A stretch of 64,000 nucleotides of DNA from Sparassis latifolia (GCA_018466975.1 CM031561.1:1054001-1118000), one strand, 5' to 3'. Positions 46,022 through 57,930 are shown, counted from the stretch's first letter. The notes: a model not told the origin generated them from the sequence alone. Numbers and translations are program-made.

Positions 46022-47783
46022 CTACTTCTTGGAGATATGCACCACTATATGCAAGAAAAAAGTCATGCTCAGCAAAGGCAAGCGAACATCCATAGAAGGA
46101 TCTTACCATCCTCGTCATCTAGTACGTGGTCGAGACCGACTTTCTGGCCTCTAGCATGTTTCGCGCTTGCACCCCATACGATGGCACTGCACACGAGAAA
46201 GAGAAGATGAGCCTGTGTTGGAGCCAACGGAGCACAGGTGACGCACTACTTCATCTGCTTCGCAATCTCCTTATGAATCGCATTGCAGAAATCCTCGATA
46301 GTGCACTTGCCGCGCTTGAGCACGACAGGCGCGTTGTAATCTGGTGGCAATCCGCGTGGTTTTGTGTACACGCGCACGAGGTCGAGAGTTTTCCACATCT
46401 GGTCAAGTAGCTCGTCGATATTCATCCATTCGCGGCAGGATACCGGTACGCTATTTGGTATTTTGTACAATAGGTCCAGTTCTTCTATTGAAATGGCGTC
46501 GATCTAAGCAACATTGTCAGATTTGGCGGATCCCTCTACGTGATGCGTATGCAGACCTTGTTTAGCACCTTGCAGTGACCATAAATATTAATTTTAACTA
46601 TCAATCGAGAAAGGTAATCTAGTGTACTCACATAGAGCGCCGGAATGTATACTCTGATCGGGCGCTGAGTAGCCAAACATTGCCGTTGTCATGAATTGAC
46701 TCACCTGTTGCCCTCGATCACGTCTACGAGGTCATCTGCTGTAGCTCCTGGCTGCCGTATAGCAACGTCCGCATTGCTCAGCTTGTATTCGCTCAAAACG
46801 GCTTTGATTTCGTCTTGGTCAACGTTTGTTAAGGGCACTGTGTTGGTAATCGCGATCCCGCCCTTGTCCTTTTTCCGCACTATAATTGCCGGTGGTTTCT
46901 TATTCAGCCGGATGCCAAACGCCTCCAACTCGGATTCAATGACCTTCTTGTCTCCAAGTGGTTTCAGGACATCGAGAATAATGAAGATCAAGTTGCATGT
47001 GCGCGCGACTACAGCGGCTTTCAGCGGTCCATGAGACAGAAGGAGCTGCTTGGCGTACCAGCAATGACTGTGCGAAGTTAGCTCACGAGAACCAGATACT
47101 TGCTCTACTACATACCTTGTCGACCTCTACCACGGCCGTCATTTGCACCCTCAATGATACCGGCTGGTATGACGCATTAGTAGGAAAGAAAAAGATACAA
47201 GATGAGGGTATACTTACGCAGGTCTAAAATCTGTATTGGTGCGCCGTGGACCTTCAGCGTTCCCGGTACTGTGGTCAAGGTAGTGAAATCGATCTCAGAT
47301 ATCTCCGAGTGTGTTCCAGTTAATTTAGTCATTAAAGTTGACTGCAGCCTATTTCAGTGAGACGAGTGTAGGAGGCACGACGGTCACTGACCTTTCCTAC
47401 GGAGGGAAATCCGACGAATCCGACAGAAGCAATACCAGTCCTTGCGACATCAAAACCGAGGCCGCCACCACCACCTCCACCACCTTGCGGCCCGAGAAGT
47501 TCCCTCCTTAACTTCGCAAGCTTGGCCTTGAGTTGCCCCAGATGGTAGCTCGTGGCCTTATTCTTCTGGGCTGAATGAAGTACGCAATTTAGTGCGTGAA
47601 CTCAAACTACGGAATTTGAAAACATACTCCTGGCCTGCGGTTTGTTCAGTGATCGAACGGCCGAATAGCCCAACTTAACTCACCATTTCATCTTCGATTT
47701 CCTGCAGGATGCGGGCTATTATATCTGAAGTCATTTCGAGGTCGGTCGACCAGACATACCTTTATCTTCTGTACGGTCGTCAT
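46022..47783 (-). CDS. RBG1: Developmentally regulated GTP-binding protein, DRG1/RBG1
   Basis: A translation-associated OBG-like GTPase. The N-terminus is MTTVQKIK...[18 protein letters not shown], then a helical HTH-like region ([16 protein letters not shown]) and a Gly run of about eight residues encoded at 47463-47487. G motifs: [16 protein letters not shown] (G1), TLTTVPG (G2), [20 protein letters not shown] (G3) and VLNKID (G4). The S5D2L-like insert and a C-terminal TGS domain follow ([40 protein letters not shown]). Two small introns near the end give the C-terminus DEDVVHISKK at 46022. In yeast Rbg1 works with Tma46 on polysomes. RBG1/DRG1 is favoured over RBG2/DRG2 by [14 protein letters not shown]. 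It diverges from the KCH-like gene by 362 bp. Confidence 0.93.
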
Positions 47784-47906
47784 TGCAAACAATGTATGGC
47801 TCCAAAATGTTCCCTTAGATTGGAAATCTTCGATCCGTTCAGCCAGGGAGTGCGCACGCAGACGGAGAGAAGGAAACGCAAATTGATCTTTGATTACGTA
47901 AGCCAA

Positions 47907-47938
47907 GTGATGGGCGGCTAACGTGATGGGCGGCTAAC
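47907..47938. repeat. Two tandem 16-bp units in DRG1/KCH promoter
   Basis: GTGATGGGCGGCTAAC occurs twice back to back (47907-47922 and 47923-47938) in the 362-bp divergent promoter between the DRG1 and KCH-like starts. It could be a duplicated factor site. No gene is seen in the remainder of the gap. Confidence 0.9.
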
Positions 47939-48145
47939 GGTCCCCGTTGGCAGCAGCAACTGCCGTCTCGTTCTCTCGCTCGCCTGCACCAATAACACTT
48001 CCAGTCCTTTCTCAACCACCATCCTTCCTTTCGCCCTGCGACTGGCTGGCCCGGACGCTGCTTCAACAAGGCCGTCCTCCCACGTCGCTGAACGCTCTTT
48101 CCCTAGTCCCCCATATCATTATATCTGCTCATTCCTTGGATAGAC

Positions 48146-50061
48146 ATGTGTGGAGGTTCCACCTGGAAGCGAGAGGTCGTTCCAGACCATAAGGCAAGTC
48201 TTATTGTCAAATTGTAACTCCAACTGCTCATCGGTGTCGTATAGTTCGATTTCGTCGATACACGAGAATTCACCGATCATGGGATTGGCATGCGATTCAA
48301 GTGAGTCCGACGGTGGCGAAAGCCTATGAGAGTTGTCACTTTTGCCGCGTGCCTTGTCAGCTCTTTGTGGTGTCTAACTGTTCTTGTTGTATGCAGGTAT
48401 CTGTTCCTATACATCAGCGTGTTCATCTCATTCCTTGTCTATGTATCCGACATCTTCACCGCGGTGACCATGTTAACCACCAAATCATGGTCCAACGAAA
48501 TCTATAACAGTTGTCCGCCGGACCAGTCAGACGGCTGCGTATACATCCCATTTTCGATTGGCAAGTGGCTGTTCTTTGGTTGTATCATCTTCTCCTTCTT
48601 GCTGGTACGTCCACAGTACCAGGTTTCTATCGCAACCCTTAATTTAGCCATTTTAGCTGGCATATGAGGCACGTAAGGCAAAGAAGATCATCGCCAGTCG
48701 TGATATCTCATACGCATTCACCAATGTCATGGCTCATAACTATTATTCGTTGAGTACGTCCTGCGCACAACTTCTACGGAGGAAGGATTTACTCTCATCT
48801 CTACAGGGTCGTATGATCACTTCTGTTTCTTCGATCACATCTCCAACTCCACCAAGAAGCAAGATGACTTTGCCTTCTTCGTCTTCTTTACATTCAAGGG
48901 TGTGCAGCCTATGTGTTCGTGGTCACCAAGTGATCTCACCAGTTCTTGATATCACAGGCTGGAAGCGTATCATTCTGGCTGAAGGTCCCCGCCAGTCGAT
49001 CAACGCTCTCACCTTGTACGCCTTCTATCTCACGAGGGTACACGATGGTTCTTGGTACGACATCAGCAAATACTTCGCTGGCAACGACATCCTGGCTACA
49101 GCTCTAACTATCTCCACCGGATTCACTGTCCTTGTCTTCGCCCTCTCCCTGCTCATGCTCATCATAGCCGGTATCTGCTACATCCCGTTGCTGTGCTACA
49201 TCCAGGGGAATCTCAAGGTACGTCACTAGCGCATTGCTTATCTCCCCGCTTCCAATGCGGGTATGTGCAGGAATATTGCTGCCACAAAGTCGACAAGGTG
49301 AGTGCAAGTACGTGAATCCTCTCGTACTTATTCACAGGTGTGGTTGCTCGCAGCGTATAGCCGAGATTATTAAGAGGAGAAACAAGCAGCGTCTCGCTAA
49401 GGCCGCTGCTCTCGCCAAGAAGGAAGCCGCCGGCGATTACTCGCACCTCAAGAACAAGAAAGGAGAACTCGTTGTCAAGCCTCTTCCCCAGCCGACTCTT
49501 CCGAATGTTTCCCTTGACGATGACGATGACGCATCGTCCATGCGCACTCGTGGTCCTCCCCCCAGTACCGTCTCTCCCAGTGACTACTACTACGCTGGGC
49601 AGAAGGGTCCGTCGGAGTATGTTGAATACGCCGCAGACAACGACCCTATGGACTACCCGCCTATGCCTGGATACAATCAGCCGTACGCGCACCATCCCGA
49701 CATGTACCATCAGTACAATCCGTCTACAGGCACGTTCCAAGACGATCAGGCTATATACGACGATGAGTACGCCAGCACAGCTCATCTGACCTCCTCCGCT
49801 GCTCCGTTCGGAAAAACGGACGATGGCGCACATATGATGCATAATCCCTACAGCACATATACCACGAACCAACACGATCCGCATCAAGGGAATGGTACAC
49901 CGGTGCCAGAGTATACCCAGTACCAGGCTTATCCGCAACACCCACAGGGTCACGTCCCCGCGGGTGGAGCTGCATATGAAACCCACGGCGGGGCTCTTTA
50001 CAATGATGCGTATCACCACGAGACGTATGAGTACGATGCAGGACAGGCACATGCTGTGTAG
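48146..50061 (+). CDS. KCH-family low-affinity K+ influx membrane protein (Kch1/Prm6-like)
   Basis: The N-terminus MCGGSTWKREVVPDHKFDFV is characteristic of the fungal KCH family (yeast Kch1 and Prm6), which promotes low-affinity potassium influx and, in yeast, activates calcium uptake during pheromone response. Hydrophobic spans: KYLFLYISVFISFLVYVSDI, GKWLFFGCIIFSFLLLAYEA, a reentrant-like region before WKRIILAEGPRQSINALTLY and TGFTVLVFALSLLMLIIAGI. The conserved cytosolic CYIQGNLKEYCCHKVDKRIA follows. The C-terminal third is a disordered Tyr/Pro/His-rich tail. The first intron (from 48194) begins GCAAGT and ends TATAG: only a GC donor keeps HK|FDFVDTREF in frame. About seven introns. Confidence 0.85.
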
Positions 50062-50247
50062 TTACCAGTTGGTTCGTTCGTCATTTGATTTTTTTCTGCA
50101 GATTTTTCCCGCACCGCACTCTTCTTTCTCAATCTCACATTACGTATTGCAGCACCATAGTCTACCTGGTTGTAACTGTAGGCCCATCCAATTAAAATGG
50201 ACAACCCAACGGACTGACGGCCTGGCCAGAACCCAATGAACAACTTT

Positions 50248-51160
50248 CTACTCTGCTATCTTTACGCGAGAGTTCCTCCATTGCTGCCTCTCTATTTGCG
50301 CTATGTCTCGCCGCCATCCAGGCCTTCGCAGAGACTTCGGTTCGGGAATACTGGGATTTTGGATAGGCCCATAGCGCGACAGGGGCCAGACGATGAACGA
50401 CAGTTTGGATTCAATTAGTGCAAGAGGAACCTGAGAGCATGTATTCGTAAAATTGTGATTTGACATAGAATTGAATGGGTGAAACACACCGGACCAAAAT
50501 AGTTGCTGTCTTCACTCCGGAAGGGTTCGTCACCTTCACATGGATTACGACGATTAGTGTGCGGACTCGACTGATTAAGAGGCAATCTGTCACCTTCAAC
50601 CCATGCATGGCCCTGCGGGATGTTTATCTCCGTGTCAGGATACGGGGGTAGTGTCTTCACCTGCAATTGATAGATACGAATGGTAAGATGAGCATGAGCA
50701 TGCCCTAGCTATCACATACTGTATCGCCCTCTAGAGCAATGATTCTCTTGACCACTAATTTTGAGTCTGTGGGCGACCTGGCACAGCTCATGATGAGCTC
50801 CACGCGCGATGAGATGAACCCACAAAGACATACCGCAGGGCTACCACGTCGCCTCTCTCAAACCGACGCAACCAGCGTATCGTGAACCGGTCAAAGATCA
50901 CGATGTCCCGCCACTCAGACGTGTCGGGGTTGAGCGTAGGCTATCTACCTGCAACGATTACCACCCAGTCGACGGACAGGAGAACGGCTGAGACAGACCT
51001 GCATGCTTGTTCCCTTGATGGACTTAAGGACGTAGAAGTATTGCGTGAAGTACACACCCGAGGGCAACCATATCAGCGCTGAGAGTGTGCGCTTCACGGT
51101 CTTACTGCCGGATATAAAACTTCGACATTGTTTCCACAGAGTTGACCAGGGTCGAGACAT
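50248..51160 (-). CDS. IMP2: Mitochondrial inner membrane protease subunit 2
   Basis: A signal-peptidase-I-type (S26) serine protease that matures proteins in the intermembrane space. The N-terminal hydrophobic segment (LIWLPSGVYFTQYFYVLKSI) leads into KGTSMQPTLNPD, containing the catalytic Ser of the GxSM box. RDIVIFDRFTIRWLRRFERG and DVVALRSP follow. The catalytic Lys lies in SKLVVKRIIALEGDTV. The substrate-site strand is VKTLPPYPDTEINIPQGHAW with VEGDEPFRSEDSNYFGPV. The C-terminus is LIESKLSFIVWPLSRYG plus an Arg-rich tail. Four or five introns. IMP2 rather than IMP1 by the longer C-terminus and DEPFRSEDSN-type loop. The start at MSRPWSTLWKQCRSF is a choice; the frame stays open a little upstream. 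Confidence 0.9.
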
Positions 51161-51835
51161 GTGTGGGTTATTAGGTGTCAAACTTCGCGGCGGCGCGTGC
51201 AATGCGTTTGCACCGCCCGCCGCCGATCGCGACGGCCCGATCCATTAATCAAGCTTTCATTGTCTGCAAGCTCACTACAACCGGGACCCGTCATACAGAG
51301 TATGAGCTGCCTCAAACGACGGGCAAGCCGTATGGCAAACGAAGGACAACTAATGCACGCGCGAACCTGCAGGGTAGCAGGATTCAAGATGAGCAGAGTA
51401 CGATGACGAGGCGTTCTTTCTTTTTTCTCGCTATACCCATGCTGCTATCCTCTTATGACTACATCTAGAATATTCACGCGGACACATCCCTTTGACATTA
51501 CAACAACCTCCCCACCACCGACCAACGCAGTACTCATAAGACACCGCTGCTTTATGGCAGCACAGACCACATCCTTCCTAGACCGTCAGACCCCTTACCA
51601 GTGCGTAATTTAGCATACGTTTGTGACTGTTCCTCGACGCACTTGCTCGCCTACTTGCAGTATAAACACACAGATTTCTTCTTCTTCTTCTTCATCACTA
51701 CAACCGGCATCGTACAAGTACGTAGTCATCGTGGTCTAAGCTTCCAAAAGTCCCAAAGCCGGACTACCAGTAATAACAGTTCAAACGTTCACCCCGCAGA
51801 TGAGCGTCTGAGCTCGAGCTTCACGCGTTGCAACC
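51161..51835. other. IMP2 upstream region / ATE1 3' region
   Basis: 675 bp with both flanking genes on the minus strand. It contains a TTC run (51676-51693) and nothing I can recognise as a gene. Confidence 0.5.
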
Positions 51836-53646
51836 TCAGATTTCATATGCCAGATACAGCAATATCTCCTTTGCTAGCTCGAGACCGAGTCCGTACACCA
51901 GAGAGAGAATAGTCTGCCTCGCTGCAGGCCGCCTCCACTCCGGGGATGCCTAGCACATAATCAGAATCTATATGTCAAGCATGGAAGACGCGACCCACCA
52001 TGATTGGGATCGTCACTGCAGCCCCGTCATCGACCCTGTCCATCAACTGGATGTGTCGGAGGTCTCTCCGTGGCAGTTCTGGCACAGAAGCTAAGACACC
52101 AGACGAGTGAGCCTCTCGATAGCAGCAGTAGACAGAAATGCAGACGTTGAATCTGTGGGTTTGGAGGCCCTTCCAAACAATGCTCAGGATGAGCAAAACT
52201 TGCATATCGATATTTGTCTAGCAGAACGCGAGTCTGCTCCAAGGGAAACCACGTATAGTCCTCGGGATCAGCCAGGTATGACGGGCTGTAATCTCCCTTG
52301 TACCGCATCTTCGGGCAAGAGTGGATGTAAAATCCTGAGAGCTTCTTCAGTCGTGGCGTTAGTCTCCTGCACAGGAACTTACCCATGTACAGCGAATTCA
52401 TCTCGGGAGCTCCAGCGCCATGTATTTCTTTGGCCAGTGATGCTTCTCGAAGAGCGCTTAGCTAGATGTAATTCATGCAGGCGATTGTACGGCGAGAAAG
52501 CGACAACACGCACCTTCCCTAGCGAGAATCGTTCCCACTTTTTCTCATACATGAAGTACACGCTGGAGACACAGCTTGGAACGATGTCGATGACGCCCAT
52601 TGCGATCAACTCGCCGTCCAGTCTGTACAATTGGTGATATGAACCATACGCGCGGGGTAAATGTTCTGGACATGGCGCGGAGTACGGAATGGTTTCAGAC
52701 TGTGAACATGTCAGACGTAGGTGTCGCTGGATAACACAAAAGTGCATACATGAAGAGGTGATTCTACGAGGAATCCCTTGAACCCACTGGGTTTTTCCTC
52801 TGTCTCGTGGTGAATTTCCTTTTGGTAGCTCTGGTACAGCTTGAATTTCTCGTCGGTGTACGACGACAGTTCTAAAGTAACCTTGAAGGATGTTAAACAC
52901 AAAGAAGGGCTCGGTGACACCGAATAGGTAAAATACGCACTTCAAACGAGTGAGCCGGCTTTTCGTCGGTGGTGGTCCGACGCTCTGAAGCATGAATCTC
53001 TGATGTCAGAGAGAAGGCTTGTTCCTTGCCCTTAGACTTTGTTGGTTTCCTCTTCCTAGCTGATGCTCAGGGAAATGTCACCTAAAAATGCGCGAGACAA
53101 ACCGAAGATCGGTTTTGTTTGCTGAAGAATCATGATCTACACCTCCATGTTCATCATAGAGAACAAACCGGTTCCAACTGCTGATTGTGAGTTGAATATA
53201 AGCGCTAGAGCGGGGATGGCTCACCGGTGGAGGAGCTTCCTCTGACTTCTCGACGGCTTGAATTGCAAGGCATCAAGCCTACACGACAAATCAGTTCATA
53301 AGGGGGGCCTTAACCTTTGTGAACCATACTTGATGGTGTATTGCGGGCAACACGATCGTTTCAGATCTGGCTTGTAGCAGTATGTGCCCGATCTTCTCCA
53401 GCCGCGGTCAATCATTCTCTGGTACACCTGTCACCTGTTCAGCCAAATTTTCTGCATTTGTAGGAGGGCCGAGGAACTTGGAGACGTGTTTGCATTCAGA
53501 CACACCTCGCACGACAGCTGGATGGGGATACACGCTGCCTCATGATAGCTTGATTTTGTCTTACTTCTCGTTCCAGGGGGTGAACAATAACCACACGTTG
53601 AGTTGCCAGGAGATAGTGGAGCTATTACAGATATGATGGCGGACAT
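51836..53646 (-). CDS. ATE1: Arginyl-tRNA--protein transferase ATE1
   Basis: ATE1 adds arginine from Arg-tRNA to proteins with N-terminal Asp, Glu or oxidised Cys, marking them for the N-degron pathway. The N-terminus has the conserved Cys motif STCGYC...IDRGWRRSGTYCYKPDLKRS followed by CCPQYTIK, and the catalytic C-terminal domain has YGSYHQLYRLDGELIAMGVI, DIVPSCVSSVYFMYEKKWER, FSLGKVSALREASLAKEI, then GFYIHSCPKMRYKGDYSPSY and DPEDYTWFPLEQTRVLLDKY. The last exon is a choice: reading through gives a stop at 51975, while an intron at about 52000-51953 continues to QTILSLVYGLGLELAKEILL and a stop at 51836-51838, which looks more like the family C-terminus. About eight introns. Confidence 0.9.
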
Positions 53647-54058
53647 GCTTGACGAAGCCTAAGGGGAGGTTCTACTAGTAAGTGAATGTGAAGCACGGCC
53701 GCCCGGAGATTGGATCTCGAAATCCTGACTGACAGGATCGTGATCGACTTGTTTCTCCAGCCGGGATCCGTCGAGAGCTCGCGGCCCCGGGATCGTAGAT
53801 ACAATACTACTCATAATGCTTGCAAGGCGCACCGCGACTGCAGCTGGTAAGTGCCGAATAGAAGTGTGTCTGCAGGTGTACCAACTATGCGCGCACAATA
53901 TTCTTCGGATAAAGTCAGTGAACCCATTAGAAGCGGGATATCGATACAACAATATAGTGACAATGCAGGGCCGTAAATAGTACAAGTGCATGTGAGTAGT
54001 GGACAGCAAAGCAAAAGAAGCAGCAAATCGAAGGAGATATCGGGGAGGGTCGCAAGCT
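53647..54058. other. ATE1 upstream region / PROPPIN 3' region
   Basis: 412 bp between two minus-strand genes. Open frames exist but none resembles a conserved protein. Confidence 0.5.
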
Positions 54059-55662
54059 CTATCCCCACCCATCCCACCTACCAAACCTCCTGAACTCGCG
54101 CAAGGTACAATCTCGACTGTCCTTTCCGTCCTTCTCCTGTTCTCTCTCCTTGCCCTTGTCCGAGTGGCCAGCGAATGACGAACCGCTGGTCGATCGTGGG
54201 CGCGCAGCGGACATTGCCCGCACAATGGGTGGTGAAGCTGACACCGCGGCACTTATCGGGGAAGATATCGGCACGCTCGAGGACGTTGCGGACGACGTGG
54301 AAGTGGGCAGAGAGAGGCGATACCAACCACCAGTGTATGTCAGCACGATGAGTTGATGCTCAATTAACGGTCCTCGACCAGGGTCTTCCTGATTATCTGA
54401 AGGCGCTTGGATCCATCCTACCACACACTTCTCTTCGTCGACTACATCAGCGGTTGCTGGCTTGGAGGGAGGTGTTGAGATAGATATGTGTGCTGATTGC
54501 GAGGGAATACGATATTGAGCGTAAGACCATTCTGATCCAAAATACTTTGGTAGGGGTATAAATGGCGTCAATGGAGAAAAGGTCGATTGTCGGTTACTAG
54601 CATAGGTTCGGAGATGTGCCCATGATGTATAAGAGGAGGAACTTACGATGCTCCGGAACCACTGGCGAGGGCAAATACGTGTACAGTGCCCTTGTCGCTC
54701 CATACACATATCTCTCGTTCGTCAGGGCGAAAAGCGACCCCGTAAATCTCGGCTTTGTCTGTACCTCTACGGAGTTCCCTGACTAGTTTCCCGGTCGTGG
54801 AATCCCATATGCGAATTAGAGTCCCTCTTGATGAGGTAGTAGCGAGTAAATGACCAGAAGGTGGCACAGAGAGTGTAGTCAGAGCGGTCGTATGAGCTGC
54901 TATGATGGAAACTGGATGTTTCAATGGTGCTGGTGGAGGTTTCACAGGCGCAGTCGAAGGTGGAGGACCAGTGATTTCAGGGGCGGGACATGGTGGGAGG
55001 TGAACTAATTGTACATGGCCCATCTGACGGCCTGGTATCACCAATAGAGTCGAATGTGTAGCAGTTGCAATCGCAAGCAAGCCTGTCGTGTCAATATCGT
55101 CAGAACATTAGGCTGCAGAAGTCCCGCGACTGATCTACAAGGAGGACCGAGCAATCGTTTGCAGTACTCACCTCTCGGATTATCGCAGGTATCCCACTCT
55201 CCGTACCTGGTGACCGCGTCTCCCAACTCAAACACGACGACTCGTCTCCGCAGAGCTACCGCCAGCCAGCCTCGCCTACACGCTAGCCCGCGTACCCTCT
55301 CCCTGAACTCTAGCTCAGCAACCTCTTGCCCCAGAGCATCGTCCCAGAGGATGACCTTATTAGGAGGATAGCGTGGACTGCGTCCGCCTCCGAGGAGGAA
55401 CAGTAGAGACGATGTATGTAGTGGTACTACGGCGGCGAGAGTTCCACCAGTTAGTTCTGGGGGAAATCAGTCAAACGCGAAAGCATCGCAATGGAGTACA
55501 AGGGCGCATACCTCGCTTGCGAAGTAATTGGAGGGGCCATGCACGATAGACAGCGAACCCGGCTTGTGTTGAGGCAGTAAATATATGGCAATCTGGGTCG
55601 AACTGGACGTCGAATATAAGGACTGGAGTTGTAGAACTGATGGAATGGCGAGCAAGATTCAT
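54059..55662 (-). CDS. PROPPIN WD-repeat protein (HSV2/WIPI3-4-like)
   Basis: A seven-bladed beta-propeller that binds PI3P and PI(3,5)P2 on autophagic or vacuolar membranes. Blade signatures: ILIFDVQFDPDCHIFTASTQ-like start, AVVPLHTSSLLFLLGGGRSP, KVILWDDALGQEVAELEFRE, VRGLACRRGWLAVALRRRVV, SIIAAHTTALTTLSVPPSGH and LLATTSSRGTLIRIWDSTTG. These are followed by the double-lipid-site motif LVRELRRGTDKAEIYGVAF (LRRG in place of FRRG) and REICVWSDKGTVHVFAL. The C-terminal insert is Ser/Pro-rich, and the protein ends LREFRRFGRWDGW, as in Hsv2/WIPI3-type proteins. It lacks the long insertion of Atg18. The start chosen is MNLARHSISS. About five introns. Confidence 0.88.
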
Positions 55663-56036
55663 TAGTTGGTGGCGGGAGGACACAGGCAGTAGCCTCCGGC
55701 GCTGCGCTAATCATGGGCGTGATACAGAAGCAGCGGCTGCATGCGCATTCGCGTCCGAGATCGTCACCACAGCCAATTTGGGCGACATCTTCGCCAGAAA
55801 GGTGCACAGTGACAATAGCGCTCAGTGATACCTCGACAACATCAAGAGCAGAGACTACGTTGTACACTTATACAATCGCCGACACCTCTTACATATAGAT
55901 CGAGCGGCATGGTATCGAGCTACAGGAGGAATCGCCTAGCAACACAAAGGGAATACAGGTCAAGGAGACGGATGATAACGATACTCATGAACGTCCCAAT
56001 CCGAATTCTGTCCGTCAGTACGGCAGCCCTGATATC

Positions 56037-57104
56037 TTAGCCCCTGGAATGCGTGGACGATGCCACGCTCGAATGTGCCGTCCCGTACGGTGAACTCCCA
56101 TACGATGCGGGGAACGCTGCCGATGGAGGGGCTGAAGCCTGAGAGCGAGGGGTGCTGTTGACATTTCCAATCCACGACTTCGGGGGATGTAAATCCACCG
56201 ATGCCAGCTGCTGCCTGGCCGCCTTGAATTCCTGCTCCTCCAACTGATTCTGTGCAAGGATAGCAGCCTTCGCCTCTGCTTGCCTCTGCAACTCCGCCTC
56301 CGACTCATCCGAAAGGTAGTCTGTGAAACCTCCGTCAGAGATGACGGTGGTCTCGGAATTGCTTCCGCTACTGCTTGACGACCCGGACACGCTCATGGTT
56401 GCCAACGGCTCAGCTACAACGCTGTTACGCCTAGGTAGAGATGCCAAGTTGGAAGTGCGTTCAGCACGTGGAACGGACGGTTGGGGGCTCGGGTTCGCTA
56501 CTGATCCGCGGCGACGCGGAGGTGGTACATCAACAGTTACTTTGCTGACGGACATGGATGGAAGAGCGGCAGTTATGGAAGGTCGCCGCTCGATGCTCCG
56601 ACGAGAGACCGATCCTCCCAATTCTGCATTTCTACGAACAGGAGAATTCTGCGAACCACCGGATGCGTCTGAGCGTTTGTCGCCAAAAATGTCAGCCGCG
56701 GAGCGACGTTGAGCCTGATGCTGGTCCGTAACGGACTTGTTAGGAAGAGATGACGTGAAACTATCTCCATCAGGGTTTCGGGAGGCGTTCCCGGTCAGAG
56801 ACATCGACGGCTGTTGCGGACTGCCACCTGAACGGGCACGAACGGGGATTGTTATTGGAGGAGATCTGGGCGCCATTGAATCCGTCCGCGTCGGATTGTA
56901 GCTCTGCCTGCGCACTATTAACGGTGCCAGGGATTGAGTGCTCGAATTTCTGGAATTTCCCGTCGGACTGGAAGGAGAAGAATTGCCCTGAGTGGCGGTT
57001 GGGACCTGTGCGGAATCCGCCTTTGCAGAATCCAGAGCAGCCTTTGCGGAATCCAAGGCGGCCTTTATGGGCGGCGGGATCGGGACGTGGTGCACGACAC
57101 TCAC
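56037..57104 (-). CDS. Ser/Pro/Arg-rich disordered protein, function unknown
   Basis: A single open frame of 355 codons without introns. Composition is Ser, Pro, Arg and Ala with many basic-Ser sites (RRNS, RRPS, RRGS, RRQS), as in phosphorylated scaffold proteins. The N-terminus MSVVHHVPIPPPIKAALDSA carries a duplicated AALDSAK unit, encoded by near-identical DNA at 57000-57070. One region near the C-terminus looks more ordered: DYLSDESEAELQRQAEAKAA and ILAQNQLEEQEFKAARQQLA, a likely helix or coiled coil, followed by PPKSWIGNVNST. No enzyme domain is visible. Codon use and the lack of stops support a real gene, but an upstream exon could exist. Confidence 0.6.
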   Translation of the reverse strand: MSVVHHVPIPPPIKAALDSAKAALDSAKADSAQVPTATQGNSSPSSPTGNSRNSSTQSLAPLIVRRQSYNPTRTDSMAPRSPPITIPVRARSGGSPQQPSMSLTGNASRNPDGDSFTSSLPNKSVTDQHQAQRRSAADIFGDKRSDASGGSQNSPVRRNAELGGSVSRRSIERRPSITAALPSMSVSKVTVDVPPPRRRGSVANPSPQPSVPRAERTSNLASLPRRNSVVAEPLATMSVSGSSSSSGSNSETTVISDGGFTDYLSDESEAELQRQAEAKAAILAQNQLEEQEFKAARQQLASVDLHPPKSWIGNVNSTPRSQASAPPSAAFPASYGSSPYGTAHSSVASSTHSRG

Positions 57105-57419
57105 AGCAGGCCAATCTGCTGCACCAATGCACTTCTGTTCGCTGGCCGAAGGAGGTCGACAACAACCGGGCCAACCCGGATTCTGATATCCGGATAGCTT
57201 GGGTGGCGGGTTGGTATTGGCCCACTATCGTGATATGCTTCAGCATCAAGGCCATCGGAAGCGAAACGCACTCCTGACCTTGCAAAACCCACAGCCATTA
57301 AAGGTTTGCACTAAGTGGCAAGGCCCCGTCAGTCAGACAAACAAGTCAGGGATGCATCACATAACTGACCCTCGGCATTCTTCAGATACACCACATCGTG
57401 TCTAGGATGCAGCGCGCGA

Positions 57420-57587
57420 TTATGGCAGACTTCTCTGACGTGGGGACATCTGGTGTTTCATAACAGTTTGGCGACATGCGCAGGAACTACAAGGCCGAGA
57501 TAGATACCTGGTTCCAATTGGCTTGCGCCACTTGCACATCGGGCACACTCCAGTGGCATGATCAGGAGAACCGTAGGCATAGCACAT
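57420..57587 (-). CDS. Possible small cysteine-rich protein
   Basis: 55 codons with the Cys pattern CPMC...CSSCAC in MCYAYGSPDHATGVCPMCKW and RPCSSCACRQTVMK. The spacing could bind a metal. The frame is open upstream to 57644, giving a longer alternative start. There is no homology I can name and it lies in the 943-bp gap between the Ser-rich gene and NCS1, so it may be chance. Apart from this and the repeat at 57931, that gap shows nothing I can annotate. Confidence 0.25.
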   Translation of the reverse strand: MCYAYGSPDHATGVCPMCKWRKPIGTRYLSRPCSSCACRQTVMKHQMSPRQRSLP

Positions 57588-57930
57588 AATGAGTGACAGA
57601 GGATGCGGGGCAAGATGAGAAAAGCGACTGTTGGATATAAACAAGGGCCGTGCTATAAGAGGGGTATAGAGGTGTGTCTGCTGAGAAAGAACTTGAAGAA
57701 GGCATATGCATGCGGTTCCTTTTCACGTCGCTGATAGTCATTTAGGCGAAATATGAGTTAACGACGATATACGAGAGAACGACGAGGGGAGAGCGCGTAG
57801 GACTGACTTGCAGGTCGTCTGCGAGCTAGCAATGGTGGTTCTACGCAGCGTTGGGTTCACAGTGCTTCGTTTCCATGTCCTGGCAGCCTCGAGGCATGCA
57901 TCGTGCCCTCCCACTGCGAATCAGTTAACC

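Noticed and set aside
49213..50052. 279-codon minus-strand hydrophobic frame opposite the KCH-like C-terminal tail
   Set aside because: The plus-strand frame is the in-frame continuation of the KCH-like protein; the antisense Val/Arg-rich frame is a codon-bias shadow.
53659..54252. 197-codon minus-strand frame between ATE1 and the PROPPIN gene
   Set aside because: It overlaps the PROPPIN C-terminus in another frame and has no domain; treated as chance.
56849..57277. 142-codon plus-strand frame opposite the Ser-rich protein start
   Set aside because: Antisense to a longer open frame with better composition; Trp/Cys scatter without any motif.
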